DNA of 64,000 bases from Echiichthys vipera (GCA_963691815.1 OY829645.1:47198522-47262521); one strand, 5' to 3'; shown: positions 45,860 to 57,312, numbered from the stretch's first letter. Translations and numbers: made by a program. Notes: generated by a model not told the origin, from the letters alone.

Positions 45860-46021
45860 GTTTTGTGAAGTTCCTGATGAGGTCTTGTCGCAATTAGCAT
45901 GCTAATCCTGCTACGGATTGAACTGCTGTCAGAGCTCTGCATTAATAACCAGTTCCACTGCTGCCTTGCTCTCTCTTACACTCATTTTTCATCTCTCTCT
46001 CTCTCACACACACACACATCC

Positions 46022-46079
46022 ACACACACACACACACACACCCCTCAACTGTCTGAGGGGTGTGTGTGTGTGTGTGTGT
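46022..46079. repeat. perfect 26-bp CA/TG hairpin
   Basis: ACACACACACACACACACAC then CCCTCA pairs exactly with TGAGGGGTGTGTGTGTGTGT GTGTGT across a six-base loop (ACTGTC, 46048-46053). Confidence 0.9.
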
Positions 46080-46184
46080 CTCATTTCTTTTGTCAGGTTT
46101 GTCAAATATCTGTTGCTCAATAAAATTGGAATCAAAAGCAGCTTCATTTGGCAGCACTGTCAAAAAAGAAGCCGAATTTCAGAC

Positions 46185-46741
46185 ACACTCGCTCACACTG
46201 TCCATCCGTACCGTGCCCAAACAGTTTTACGGGTAAAGCCTAGTTCGTTTGACCAGTGTGAGTGCAACCGTACCGCGCCTACTTGCGGCACGCTGGCCGT
46301 CCACGGCCCGTTTGAGAGAGGTGGGCTTTTGAGTGTACAAGCACGAGGCCTACGGCGGTTCTGAGGTCATTTCCTGTGCGCCTGTTGGGACATAGAAAAA
46401 AGAAGGAGGGACCATGCGCGGACATTTAAAACAATGGCGGCGAAAGGTTCACGTTGGTGTGATGCGGAGGTGGAGTGTTTACTGCAGATTTGGTCGATGA
46501 AAAGATTCAAAAACAGTCGACAAGACGCACAAAAACTCCGAGGTCTACGGAAAGATCTGGAAACAAAGCCATGCATCGCCATGACGTCATCAATGCGTGT
46601 AACGTGTTACGGCGTGATGACGTATAGGCAGCAAGAAGCATTCTCCGAGGCCCAGGTAGTGTGAGTACAAATGGGCCTAGAGGGGGGAACAAGGACCCTA
46701 AAGCACGGGGCACGGGACGGACGCACAGTGGGAGGGCGCCC
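46185..46741 (+). mobile_element. PIF/Harbinger-type non-autonomous element
   Basis: 557 bp; left end decayed (CACTCGCTCACACTGTCC), right end GGGAGGGCGCCC. The plus-strand frame 46434-46664 starts MAAKGSRWCDAEVECLLQIW and continues SMKRFKNSRQDAQKLRG, closer to the family consensus than most copies but frame-shifted after the first helices. No matching 3-bp flanks. Confidence 0.8.
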
Positions 46742-46901
46742 TTGGTTTCAAGTTGAAGATGTATCTGAACCCTCACTCAGTAAAAAAACATTATAATATT
46801 CTACTATTTGTCCCTTTTTTCTTTGCTTACTGTCAGCACAAGACTAGATGAGCAGCACAAATATAGTATGAGCAAGCTGTCTTTGACACATTTGCACACG
46901 A

Positions 46902-46935
<34 letters not shown>

Positions 46936-47440
46936 GCAGCGGGTAGGAGGTTTAATCTCAATACTCTCATTAACACCCTGAAAAACACAGTGTTGGTTTA
47001 GATGCTACACAGAAATATAAAGGGTGACAGCGAGAGAAAAGCAGCAGTTGCTGATACAACTACTACTCATACTAATAAAGGAAAGTTCTTAATATTAAAC
47101 TCATCACAATCATTAATCAACCAATCAATCATCATTTTGTACGGTGGTTTAAAACTTATGCTGTTATATTTCACACACCAACTTTGGGTCCAACCTTCTG
47201 GCTCTCTGTTTTTTACCTCTTTTACCCTATTTTAACCTCTTTCTTTCTACTTTTTTACTCTTCTTGTGAAGAGATTGTGTCTTTTACATATATCCTAACC
47301 TATATCTAACTTTAAAATGCAACCAAGAGCCAGTTTTCTCAATTACTAAAGAGAGGAACTTCTGGCTCTACGCACAAAGGGATGAGCTGGGACACGTCAC
47401 CCCGTCCCGGCGGGGGTTGGGAAATGAGAACCAGGGGCTG
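46742..47440. other. unannotated with a (CA)n tract
   Basis: (CA)n at 46911-46935; otherwise AT-rich. Confidence 0.45.
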
Positions 47441-48100
47441 CTAGGATGGGGGAAGCTAAAGGCTGAGCGAGCGGAGAATCGGAGGTGTTACAAGCCATCG
47501 ATTCCCTCCGTAATCATGGTGCCCCACTACAGCTCAACACCTCTGAGACGAAAGAGCTGGTCAATGATTTTGGGAGGTCCAGACCAAGACCATGACCAGT
47601 CCTGCTAGAGGGAGAGGCTGTGGACTCAAAAACCTCAGGCCGTGGCTGGACAATAAACTGGACAACACACACCAGCCACCTGTACAGGAAGACACAAAGC
47701 AGGTTGTGCTTCCTGAGGAGACGGCGGTCCTTCAACATCTGCATCAAACTGCTGTGGATGTTCTACCAGTCTGGGGTCACCAGCGTCCTCTTGGGGGGAC
47801 AGCATGTCCAAGACGGACACCTCCAGACTGGATACACTGATCAGGAGGGCCGGCTCTGTGGTCGGCATGAAACTGGACTCAGAGAGGAGGACACTGGACA
47901 AACTGCTGGACCTTATGGACAATGCCATCCACCCACCCTGCACCCCGTCATCAGCACCCAGAGGAGCCTGATCAGTGGAGGGCTGCTCCTGCCCAAGTGT
48001 AGGACCAACAGGGTCAAGAACTCCTCTGTCCCTCAGGCCGTCATCCTCTACAACTCCTCACTAAAGAGGACAGAAGGAGTGGGAGCCACTCACTGTGACA
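47441..48100 (+). mobile_element. LINE reverse-transcriptase C-terminal remnant (CR1/L2 group)
   Basis: Across frameshifts the plus strand reads LQLNTSETKELVNDFGRSRP (about 47527 on), then RKTQSRLCFLRRRRSFNICI with KLLWMFYQSGVTSVLLGG (47680-47810). After that come RRTLDK-like residues, HPVISTQRSLISGGLLLPKC (47943 on) and RTNRVKNSSVPQAVILYNSS (to 48060). These are the post-catalytic blocks of a CR1/L2-group fish LINE. Neither the catalytic F-ADD box nor an endonuclease is present. It is not the RTE-like family found elsewhere in the window. Confidence 0.75.
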
Positions 48101-49017
48101 TTAATAATCTACTCTTACACACCTGCACACTTATCTTCTTTTCTCGTGAAACAGGAAGGGGAGGGATATAGCAGGCACGCACACACACACACACACACAC
48201 ACACATATGCACATATGGAGTAATCCTGTACTTTCCTGATAACGGTGCAGATGGGCTTGCTGTCTGGACCTGTAACACTGAGATACGAAGGAAGCAGATT
48301 GTGGGTCAAGGGTCAGTTGTCCCAGTGTCAGTAGCCTCCTTACACAGAGATTCTGATCTACTACCATAAACAATTTCCACCATTACCCTGGCTTTTGTTT
48401 TGTTTTTTTACATTGAATTTACATTGTATCGCCTTGCCAGACCTACCTCCGCAGTGTCCCGCTTATCGCTGTATTTCTTTAAACCAATCACAAATGTCTA
48501 GGGCAGGGCCAAGCCGAAGGTTCCCTTGCAAAATAGATTGCAGAGAAAGCCAAAGGGGCATGACGTCCGGCGTGGGAGATTGCATGCCAGCAGCCAGCCA
48601 TACTCTCAAGGTCTATGTCTCAAAATGTGCCTCACAAACATAGACGTACAAGTCCCTTGCCATTTGTCACCGTCACACCAGGGTGAAAGTGACAAACGCA
48701 CCGGCATTTCAACTGTAAACCCATCTGAAGTGATTTTAGCTGCTCAGAGCAACTGTTGCAGGAATAAGAGCAGGAATAAGACTGGACTTTCACCCCAGAG
48801 ACCACAGTTTGTGTCGCTCATAACCCTCACTGCATAGTTACGTTTCAAACGCGCCTATTATACCTTTGCCGCCTGCTTAATAGCGAAATACCTCTGTCAT
48901 TCTCCTGGTACCTTTCATCCAGAACAGAGAGGCAGGATAACTCAAACTGGCGGTGTTAAAGGGGCGGCTAAATGAACACCTTCGTCTGCAGCCTAGGCGT
49001 GTGAATGACACGCACCT
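48101..49017. other. unannotated; (CA)12 and a dispersed 60-bp motif
   Basis: (CA)n at 48181-48204. The segment 48592-48651 (ACTCTCAAGGTCTATGTCTC, CCTCACAAACATAGACGTAC) recurs at 50163-50222. Confidence 0.5.
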
Positions 49018-49704
49018 GACTATAAGCCGCACCAGCTAAATTTAGGGGAAAATACAGATTGCTCCATATAAAAGCCGCACCCGACTATAAACCGCAGGCG
49101 TTTTGATGTGTAATTACCGTAGTATATAGGGGTTCCTGCTACCACGGAGGGGATTGTCGGGACAGAGATGACTGTTTGGGAACGCAAAGCGTCCCATTTA
49201 TTAACAATAAATCTTTCTATCATTCAATCAAACTTTCACATCTTTGACATGGCGAACAGCATTCGTGCAGAGTACAAATAATACAACGGAGCAAAGTAAT
49301 ACAAAGTGCTCGCCTGTAACACGGCAGTAAAAGTGCAGTCCCGCGGCCGTTTACGTTATCAAAATAACCAGCCATTCATTGATGTCAAGGGTACGTGCAG
49401 CAGCTCTATTTCCTTCTTTGACAGCCAGATCGATTGCCTTTAACTTAAAAGCAGCATCATATGCACTTCTCCGTTTGTTTTCCATGTTGAGGGTGTTTGC
49501 ATGAACACTTCCTTCGCGCAAACTGTCGCTGACGCTCTCCTACTCTTTGTTTGGCTCTCGTTACCTGGCGCCAGATGTCTACCTCGGTCTCGCACATCCT
49601 CGGTAGTGCGCGCCCCTGGTTACCGTAAGCCGTAGAAAAGCCGCACCGTTGTATAAGCCTCAGGGACCAGAACGAGGGAAAAAAGTAGCGGAAATTACGG
49701 TAAT
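49018..49704 (-). mobile_element. diverged pogo-type element with HTH remnant
   Basis: ACTATAAGCCGCACCAGCTA and ACTATAAACCGCAGGCG at the left and TAGCGGAAATTACGGTAA at the right resemble the ends of pogo elements, but a different subfamily from the 10 and 20 kb copies. On the minus strand at about 49372-49483 it encodes MENKRRSAYDAAFKLKAIDL followed by AVKEGNRAAARTLDI, a CENP-B/pogo helix-turn-helix first half. The second half is frameshifted and no DDE domain is seen. The left terminus is not exactly located. Confidence 0.65.
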
Positions 49705-49844
49705 TACAACGCATGTCATGATTTTTGCGTGTCATTTCGCGCCATGTAGTCTCAATTGACTTGTATAGTGCAGAGATGGCGTTGTCATTTGACGCACAAA
49801 TGTCATTGAGGGAAAACCCACGTGTCAATATTTCATGTGAAATG

Positions 49845-49864
49845 CCCTAACCCTAACCCTAACC
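49845..49864 (+). repeat. short telomere-like (CCCTAA)3
   Basis: CCCTAACCCTAACCCTAACC. Too short to claim a fusion or healed break. Confidence 0.8.
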
Positions 49865-51662
49865 TACGGGCGTTAAATGACATGCGAAAAGCTTAATATG
49901 CGTAGACATGCACGCGAAAAGTCATGAAAGTCATGAAAAGTGGCGTGCTATTTATACGCCCTCTCATGAGACCACGTAGTCGTCTGAGATTCAGGTAGTT
50001 TTTGTCAAATCAACAGGACAAAACAGGTCTTGTAGTGTGTGCCCTGCAGAAGTTTGGAGAGTTTAATCCTCTGTATCACCTCAGCCGTAATGAAAAAGTC
50101 AATGTTACACTCAACCCTAACACAGATTCTTAACCCTCAAACAGCCCGTTGGAAAATTGAGGGCCAGCCAAGCTCTCAAGGTATATGACTCAAATTGGCC
50201 CTCACAAGCATAGATGTACATGCACACATACACACAGAGCCGTAGGAATAACACATCACACACACACACACTGATTCGTCATACAGATGAAGGCTGACCC
50301 GGGCAGACAGAAAGACAGACATCTGCACGGACAAACACGCTATTTCATGCGCACTTGAATGCAGCTGCAGACACGCTCTCTCTGTGGTGCTCATTAGGAG
50401 AGGTAGCAGGTCCAGACCTCCTCCGAGCAGAACTGCAGGGGTGACCAACTCCCTCCCAGTCCTCCTCTGCTGTCAGCATCACTCCCTCTCTGTTTCTCTG
50501 CTCCTCTCTCACCTTTCTTGCCCTTCCCTTTTCCCTTTTTTCCGTCTTTGATATAAGATCAATTGGCTCTTTTTCTCTCTTTTGTGTTCTCTATATATTC
50601 AATTCAAACACAACTTCTGTGCCTTTTATTCCAATTTACCTTGTTCAGCTCACCGGCCCTCCTGTTTAATGTGAATTTTAACGTGTTCGCACCTCCTCCC
50701 TCTATGTCCTGTGTTACATATTGCTTAATTATTGAGCTGTAAACTCGGGAAATCGATGAGCATTGATAATTCAGAGGCTGTTCATCAGACCGAGAGAGAG
50801 GAAGAGAGCAAGAGACAGAAAATAAGAGAGGAAAAACAAAGTGACGAGACATATTTTACTTTGAAATGGAAACCAGTCAAGGTTGCAAATAGCAGCTATG
50901 TGTGTGTGTGTGTGTGTATGCACTAAGATTAATTCTTAACAACACACACACACACACACACATAAATACAGTGCAAAAGTGCAGTTAAGCCTGGGTGAGG
51001 GTGAGGCCACATCCACACTGACGTGGCAGGAGATTTCTTTCTCGCCTTCTCTCAGCAGAAAGCTGACATTTCAACACCGGCAAATTAAGCTCTTTAAAAA
51101 TGTGCCTTCAACATGGTGAGAAAATCTAAAGTTTCTGTGGCTTGTTGACAGTACTCGTGTTGCCACTGATGGTGCCTGCCTCAGCCAGTGTTCACTCAGT
51201 GCGTCAGTTTCTTCTGACCCCTCTTAACCCTCGTCACGTGGCGTGCCAGTCACCTGTCAGCAATACGGTCTCTGTGTGGGGAGGCAGACCCCTGGCTTTA
51301 CCATCAGAGTGGGTAGCAAACAAGCTAGTTGAGATTAGGAGTTTTAAAAAGATGAAATTGGTTTCAAAGCCGAATGTGACGGCTGCCGTGTAGGAACACT
51401 TTGGTTTCAAACAGAAGGACTGTGATATTGTGTCGCATTTGCTCTAAAACAATAGCAACTAAATGCACCAACACAACAAACGTGCATCTCCACCTGAAGC
51501 AGAACCACCCGATGCTCTTTGTTTACATCCATTTGATTTGTGACGTTGACGCTGCTGTTTGCACGACACCTTCTAACAGTTAAACAGGAACGGAGGCACA
51601 TGTACAGGTGTATGTAGGCAGGCTGCAGCAGGGTTTGTTACCTGCTACACACACTCTGTCTC
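49865..51662. other. unannotated with short GT/CA tracts
   Basis: GT at 50898-50918 and CA at 50941-50962. The dispersed motif partner lies at 50163-50222. No exon was recognised. Confidence 0.45.
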
Positions 51663-51715
51663 TAACGTGTGACTCTGTAACGTGTGACTCTGTAACGTGT
51701 GACTCTGTAACGTGT
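51663..51715 (+). repeat. 15-bp tandem repeat, 3.5 units
   Basis: TAACGTGTGACTCTG three times exactly, then TAACGTGT. Confidence 0.95.
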
Positions 51716-52270
51716 TCGCTGTTTACAAAAGGTCCTAACTCGCAGTTTTGCCTGTTAAGGAATGTATCACTCTTTATGTCTGAGCCTAGTGTTTTACATT
51801 CTTTGAAGTGCAACTGTTGTGTATTTTTACTCAAGTGCATATAGACAGAGTCCATTTTAATTATTGTTATTGTTTTTAATTATTTATTTGGGATATTTTA
51901 AATGTTTTCCCGTTCTATTGTTAAATATTTTTTTATTTAAATTGATCTTTTAAAGGGTGCACTTGCATTATTATGCCATAATCATTATATCAGTTAAAAA
52001 TGGTCTCAAAACAGCAACATTATCACTTATCGCAATAATTTCTCTTATCGTCACAGGCCTAGCCCCTGATCTGTACTCATGTTTAGGTCTTAAGACGAGT
52101 TGATCTCCAGGCTTACGCTCTCATTGCACTCATTGGTGAACTGACTGTCCCATTCAGCGCTCATGTCATTTAAAGCTACCTTGTTAATTCATATGCTAAA
52201 TGATTTGTTCATGAATACCTCATCATTTGTAGCCTCAGACACAGACACAGCACCAAAAACACTTCCAATA
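51716..52270. other. no recognised feature
   Basis: AT-rich spacer. Confidence 0.4.
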
Positions 52271-52274
52271 TTAA

Positions 52275-53438
52275 CCCTCCTGTTCTCCTTGGGGTCAATT
52301 TGACCCAATTCAATGTTTAACATCTCTAAAAACATGGTTGACGTCTGTTTTTGCTTCATATTTAATGACTTTTCCTAATTTTGTAAGGACATCTGGGAAA
52401 ACCTGGAACTGACATGAGTATATTACTTCGTTGAATTGACCCCGTTCACGCCACTGTCCTTGATATTGGACATTTGCTTTCATTCCAAATATTATAAATA
52501 ACAAAAAATAGTCCTTACAAATGATTTACTTACTTTAAAACACATAAACAAATATCCCTCGATCCAGTTTCAGGTGTATCTGTACGGTAATTAATTGTGT
52601 TTTCTGTATATTTCCCAAGTCACGTTAAAGATATTCTGGATGTTTAAGAAGGTTTTTGGTGCTGCGTTTAATTTAAAATGCTATTTAGGCCGTCAACAAA
52701 TACCCTTAAGGGCGCACTCACACTGTCCTTCTGTCCCGGGCCAAAACCGTTTTTTCAGCTAAAGCCTAGTACGTTTGACCAGTGTGAGTGCAACGCTCCG
52801 CGCATAACTGCGGACAGCTTGCTGTCCACAGCCCGTTTGAGAGGGGTGGGCTTTTGTAAACCGTTTGCACATGTACGAGCACGAGCGTGCACACCTGTAC
52901 GAGCACGAGCCCTACGGCGGTAGCGGTATGTGCGCCTGTTGGGACATAGAAAAAAGAAGGAGGGACCATGCGCGGACATTTAACAACAACAACAATGGCG
53001 GTGAAAGGTTCACGTTGGTGTGATGCGGAGATGGAGTGTTTACTGCAGATTTGGTCGATGAAAATATTCAAAAACAGTCGACAAGACGCACAAAAACTCA
53101 GAGGTCTATGGAAAGATCTGGAAACAAAGCCACACACACGTCATCAATGCGTGTGACGTGTTACGGCGTGATGACGTATGGACAGCAAGAAGCATTTGCG
53201 TGAGGCCCAGGTAGTGTGAGTACAAGCGGGGCTGGGGCGCGGGGGGAGAGGGAGGGGGGGACAAGGACCCTAAAGCACGGGGCGCGGTGCGGAAGGACAG
53301 TGTGAGTGCGCCCTTAGAGTACCTGACATAAAAACTTAAGTAACAACTTTGATTATGATCATTTTTAAATTGTTACGGTCAAATTGACCAAGGATAAAAA
53401 AAAAAAAGGGTTAGTAAAATTTAAGGGTAACAGAAGGG
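52275..53438. mobile_element. piggyBac-type MITE interrupted by a Harbinger element
   Basis: TTAA at 52271-52274 and 53439-53442. Ends CCCTCCTGTTCTCC and GGGTAACAGAAGGG, with the inner GGTCAATTTGACCC and GGTCAAATTGACC motifs. Without the 604-bp insert at 52710-53313 it is about 560 bp, the usual family size. It is the most diverged of the four copies, in agreement with its age relative to the insert. Confidence 0.8.
52710..53313 (+). mobile_element. PIF/Harbinger-type element inserted in a piggyBac MITE
   Basis: Ends GGGCGCACTCACACTGTCC and GGACAGTGTGAGTGCGCCC, the cleanest terminal pair in the window. Flanks are TAA (52707-52709) and TTA (53314-53316), one mismatch. The plus-strand frame 52968-53156 starts MRGHLTTTTMAVKGSRW and reaches CLLQIWSMKIFKNSR. 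Confidence 0.85.
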
Positions 53439-53442
53439 TTAA

Positions 53443-53870
53443 AGAAAATTCTGCTTTGCGCTCAACTTGACGGCATCACTGTGTTATCGTCACTTTAAGC
53501 TTTTGTCTGTATTGATTCACAGTAAATAGAGGGACAGTCTCACAGTCCCAGGAATATTTGAGGAATACAAGTAGTACAGGTAGTTGTGTAATCATCCGGG
53601 TTACTTAAGACCCGAGGAATGCATTTGCCAGCCTCGGTGTGGATGCGGCCTCAATCAGCTCTAAGATGTGCTTGTGTGTGAGTGTGTAAGTGTGTGTCAA
53701 CCATGTGGAGGGTTTTCAAGCATCTGTGTCTTTGTAAACAGGCACACACAGACACACAGGGGAATAAGAGCAGAAGTGCTTATTTATCACCCGCTGAATC
53801 CCCACGACTGAAGAAGAGGAGTGTTTTTTACTGCCGACAGCCTCTCTCTCTTTCTCACACACACACATAT
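53443..53870. other. no recognised feature
   Basis: Spacer preceding a CA-rich array. Confidence 0.4.
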
Positions 53871-54060
53871 CTCTCACACACACACATACACATACCTTAC
53901 ACACACATACACACACACACGTACACATATCTCTCACACACACACATACACATACCTTACACACACATACACACACACACGTACACATATCTCTCACACA
54001 CACACATACACATACCTTACACACACATACACACACACACCTACACATATCTAACACACA
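53871..54060 (+). repeat. 60-bp tandem repeat, three units
   Basis: Units of CTCTCACACACACACATACA, CATACCTTACACACACATAC and ACACACACACGTACACATAT. The first two units are identical and the third differs by a G-to-C before TACACATAT. Perfect identity points to recent duplication. Confidence 0.95.
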
Positions 54061-54500
54061 CACAGACACAAAAAAATGATGATATCAGGGAAAGAAACAA
54101 TGAAAAATAGAGAAATCTGAGGAGGAATGAGCAGAAATTAATCAGCCGGTTTATAAACGTGCACCTCTCGTCTCATTTAAGAATGTAAAAAGAACGATTC
54201 GAGATAAAGGCACACAGTTTTTGACCGCTGTTGTAGTTTGTCACGTCACATGTACTATATTATTGAGCCTTTTGTTTGTTCGTGTTCATGCGTTAGTACG
54301 CGTAAGTGCGTGCAGAATGCTGTCACTGATGGATCAGGTGGTGTTACAGATAAACGATGACAAAAATAAAGACGTTATTATTGTTACAATGGTAAAAATG
54401 TAGCCTGATTCATAATGAAACCCCCTTAAAATAAATTACTCTTTTTATTTTAGTGCGCAACTGCTGCTGTAAAAAACCTACAGGCAACCGGGTATGTCAC
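54061..54500. other. no recognised feature
   Basis: AT-rich spacer. Confidence 0.4.
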
Positions 54501-54504
54501 TTAA

Positions 54505-55068
54505 CCCTCCTGTTGCCCTCAAATTTGACTAACACCATTTATTCTTGGGGTCAATTTGACCGTTAAACATCTGGAAAATGATCCTAATCAATGTGTGACT
54601 CAAGTGAAGTCGGGTACTTTATGTTTTTATTTAACAGAATGAAAAATATCACTGATGTTAAACTGCATGGAGGGATTTCTGTGTGTGTGTTTTAAAGTAA
54701 GTCTGTTATTTTAAGTGCTATTTTGTGTTATTTGTAACATCTGGAATGAAAGTAACGTCCGTTATCAAGGACATTAGCATGAATTTGACCTCATATAATA
54801 TTTGAATTGTAAAATAAACAATAATAATAATGATTAAATCACCCAGATTATCAAACTGACCCAAAGGAACACCAATGATACAAGTACATGTACGATAAGA
54901 ACAATAAAAAAATATATATAATCATGACAATTTTAGGTTTTTTATGAGTCGTCCCCATAAAATTAGGAAAAGTCATAAATATAAAGCAAAAAAACAAAAA
55001 AAGACGTCGTTATTTAGAGATATTAAACATTAAATGGGGTCAAATCGACCCTCAGGAGAGCAGGAGGG
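54505..55068. mobile_element. piggyBac-type MITE, complete
   Basis: TTAA at 54501-54504 and 55069-55072. Same orientation as 24986-25542 and very close to it in sequence, including TGATGTTAAACTGCATGGAG in the interior. Confidence 0.85.
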
Positions 55069-55072
55069 TTAA

Positions 55073-55785
55073 ACCTTGATCTAAACTAGAGAGAAAGGAG
55101 CAGAATATGCTGAAAGTTGTTTTAAACCCAAGTAATAATACCATAATGTAATGTGTGTACCTGTGTCTACTATATTTTACTCCATACCACATTACTTTTG
55201 CATGTTGGTGTCACTCGCCATGAATTTGCAAGTAAATGCGCCACGCAAGTCGCTTAAAACACGGGCAGAGTTTACACAGAATAGAGGCTGGTTTCATGCA
55301 TTTTTTCTACGTATAACAAAGGAAAGTAAAGCGCAATAATTTGTGTGATGGGTGGCGAGCCATGGACATGAAGCAGACAGCAGCAGGTGCACGTGAGTCC
55401 AGCGCTGCGCGGTCACGCGTGTCAGGCAGAGGGTTACTGACAGATGTGATCTCTGATTTCTGACGGGAGCATCTTATCAAAAGTATTTGTTGTTATAACA
55501 TCAATGTGTTTTGTTTGTATCTTTCTTTGACAATAGCTGAAGGTGTATTTAGAGCTGTAGTTTCACTTTCACGCCACTGTGTCAGACGTCTCTAATAAAA
55601 AACAACATATGGGGAAATATTTAAATTAAATGATGCTGATGATTAAACAGGAGCAGACGGTTGCATTTCCCAGATAGATTTAAAGCCCAGCCAAGATGAG
55701 CTCCGACGGTGCCGGACCCTGGATAGTACAACTTAGTCTACGAGGGCGAGGGGGTTTATCCCGCTCACAGAGGAACCCAAAAAGA
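55073..55785. other. no confident feature
   Basis: The part 55690-55785 (ATGAGCTCCGACGGTGCC, CGAGGGCGAGGGGGTTTATC) is GC-rich and continuous with the 28S-like fragment that follows. I do not recognise its source. Confidence 0.35.
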
Positions 55786-55920
55786 CAGAAGGATCGTGAA
55801 GCCCCGCTTTCACGGTCTGTATTCATACTGAAAATCAAGATCAAGCGAGCGTTTGCGCTTCTGCTCCACGGGAGGTTACTGTCCTCCCTGAGCTCGCCTT
55901 AGGACACCTGCGTTACCGTT
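55786..55920 (-). pseudogene. 28S rRNA-derived fragment
   Basis: On the minus strand: AACGGTAACGCAGGTGTCCT, AAGGCGAGCTCAGGGAGGAC, CTCCCGTGGAGCAGAAG, GCTCGCTTGATCTTGATTTT, CAGTATGAATACAGACCGTG, AAAGCGGGG and CACGATCCTTCTG. This order matches a highly conserved stretch in the 3' third of vertebrate 28S rRNA from memory, with about four substitutions in 135 bp. Homology ends sharply on both sides, so this is not an rDNA unit. It may be a retroposed rRNA fragment or the head of an rRNA-derived short repeat. Confidence 0.8.
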
Positions 55921-56495
55921 AAAAGCACATGAGTTATTTCACATTTTTAACAACGGTATTTATCAATAGGCTTATATTTATACCCAAGTAGGCTATTTTG
56001 TGACGACTCGATTATGAGATCGGCAGTTGAATCTGGCTCCTCGGAGCGAATCGTCGGTCACCCCTAGAGTAATGCAGATCTAGGAAGAGCCCATGTCTTC
56101 TAGTCTTTTTATAGACCCTCCCCAACCCTCCCCTGCCCAATAGCTGGCTTGATCATGCTTCCCAGCACCTGTCACATGATCCTTCTTACTGCCAGCACAC
56201 CTATCACGCATTTACCCCGTCATTAGCATACACAGAGTCCATTTACTGCAAGCAGCTTAGCGTCTAATTTCTGCAGTTCTTTGCATACATTCTCAGCCAG
56301 TTTGGGGATTTTAACCTTAGACCAGAGTGCTTACTGTAAATCAATGCCGCGATTTATCATTTCTTAAGCTTCTGCTGCTTTTTACAGTTCAACATGAATG
56401 ACAATGAGAACTCTTACTCATCCCTATGAGGAGAAATGAAAGACTTCTATAATGCAGCTGGCCTTAGAATAGTATTTGAACAACCACCCACATCC

Positions 56496-56541
<46 letters not shown>

Positions 56542-57312
56542 GATAAAAATGTAAAGTCTCATAAGTCAGTAGCTTGAAGTTTAACAATAACTCTCTCTCA
56601 ACACACACTAGAAGGCCACATTCACTCATGCCCTGCTAACACACTGCACAGCTGCGCTAAATAATTTCCCCTGAAGCGAAAGCCAGTTTAATCCCTGTAA
56701 ATATTCATAAGAGGAATGTGTAGGTTGAAGTGGCCCTTCACTCAGCACCCGTAGCAGGCTTAATACTTGATTTAAATTAGCTTGAACGTTAAAAGCTCCT
56801 CTTAGCTACGCTTTAGGTTGTGGATACCACAGACTGTTTGGCCCACACTTTAGATTGTAACTGACATATTCGCAGATAAAGGTTATTTACTGTAGGTCGC
56901 CATTAGCTCAGTCAGCACTTATTCTCCAGTTCTGGTTTTATCTAGAATGACTGGTGACACGTTTTGACTAGTTCTGCCGAGGGTGGACGATACCCACTGC
57001 TTCTGTTCATTCCCCTCTATAAGCTTCCGTAAAATGCACAATCAAAGTTCCTCATTTGCATTAAGTAGGGGTCAAGTCTGCTTTATGCAAATCACATGCT
57101 TCCAGGATGAGCAGCTGCCTCTAGAAGCTCACAAATCCTGTAAACCAACTTGTGAACTGTGTGATTATGACTTGACACTTGCATGCCTTTTTTTATTTTG
57201 CCTTTAATGCTTTCAACAGTAGAGTTGGTGATGTTGTTTATTTAATGTGTGACTATTGATGAACACGTGGCCTACGGCACACTGTAAGCCTGTGAATTAC
57301 TCATAACAGGAC
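55921..57312. other. unannotated with a (CA)20 tract
   Basis: (CA)n at 56501-56541. The stretch 56080-56230 is GC-richer but single-copy. No exon was recognised. Confidence 0.45.

Noticed and set aside
49018..49704. Possible intact pogo transposase gene
   Set aside because: Only the first part of the HTH is readable; it is frameshifted and lacks a catalytic domain.
53716..54110. Histidine/threonine-rich and cysteine/valine-rich frames over CA/GT tracts (also 34168-34487, 59323-59877, 63262-63865)
   Set aside because: Microsatellite and minisatellite translations without independent coding evidence.
55978..56240. GC-richer stretch with local inverted repeats that might be an LTR
   Set aside because: Termini and duplications could not be identified.
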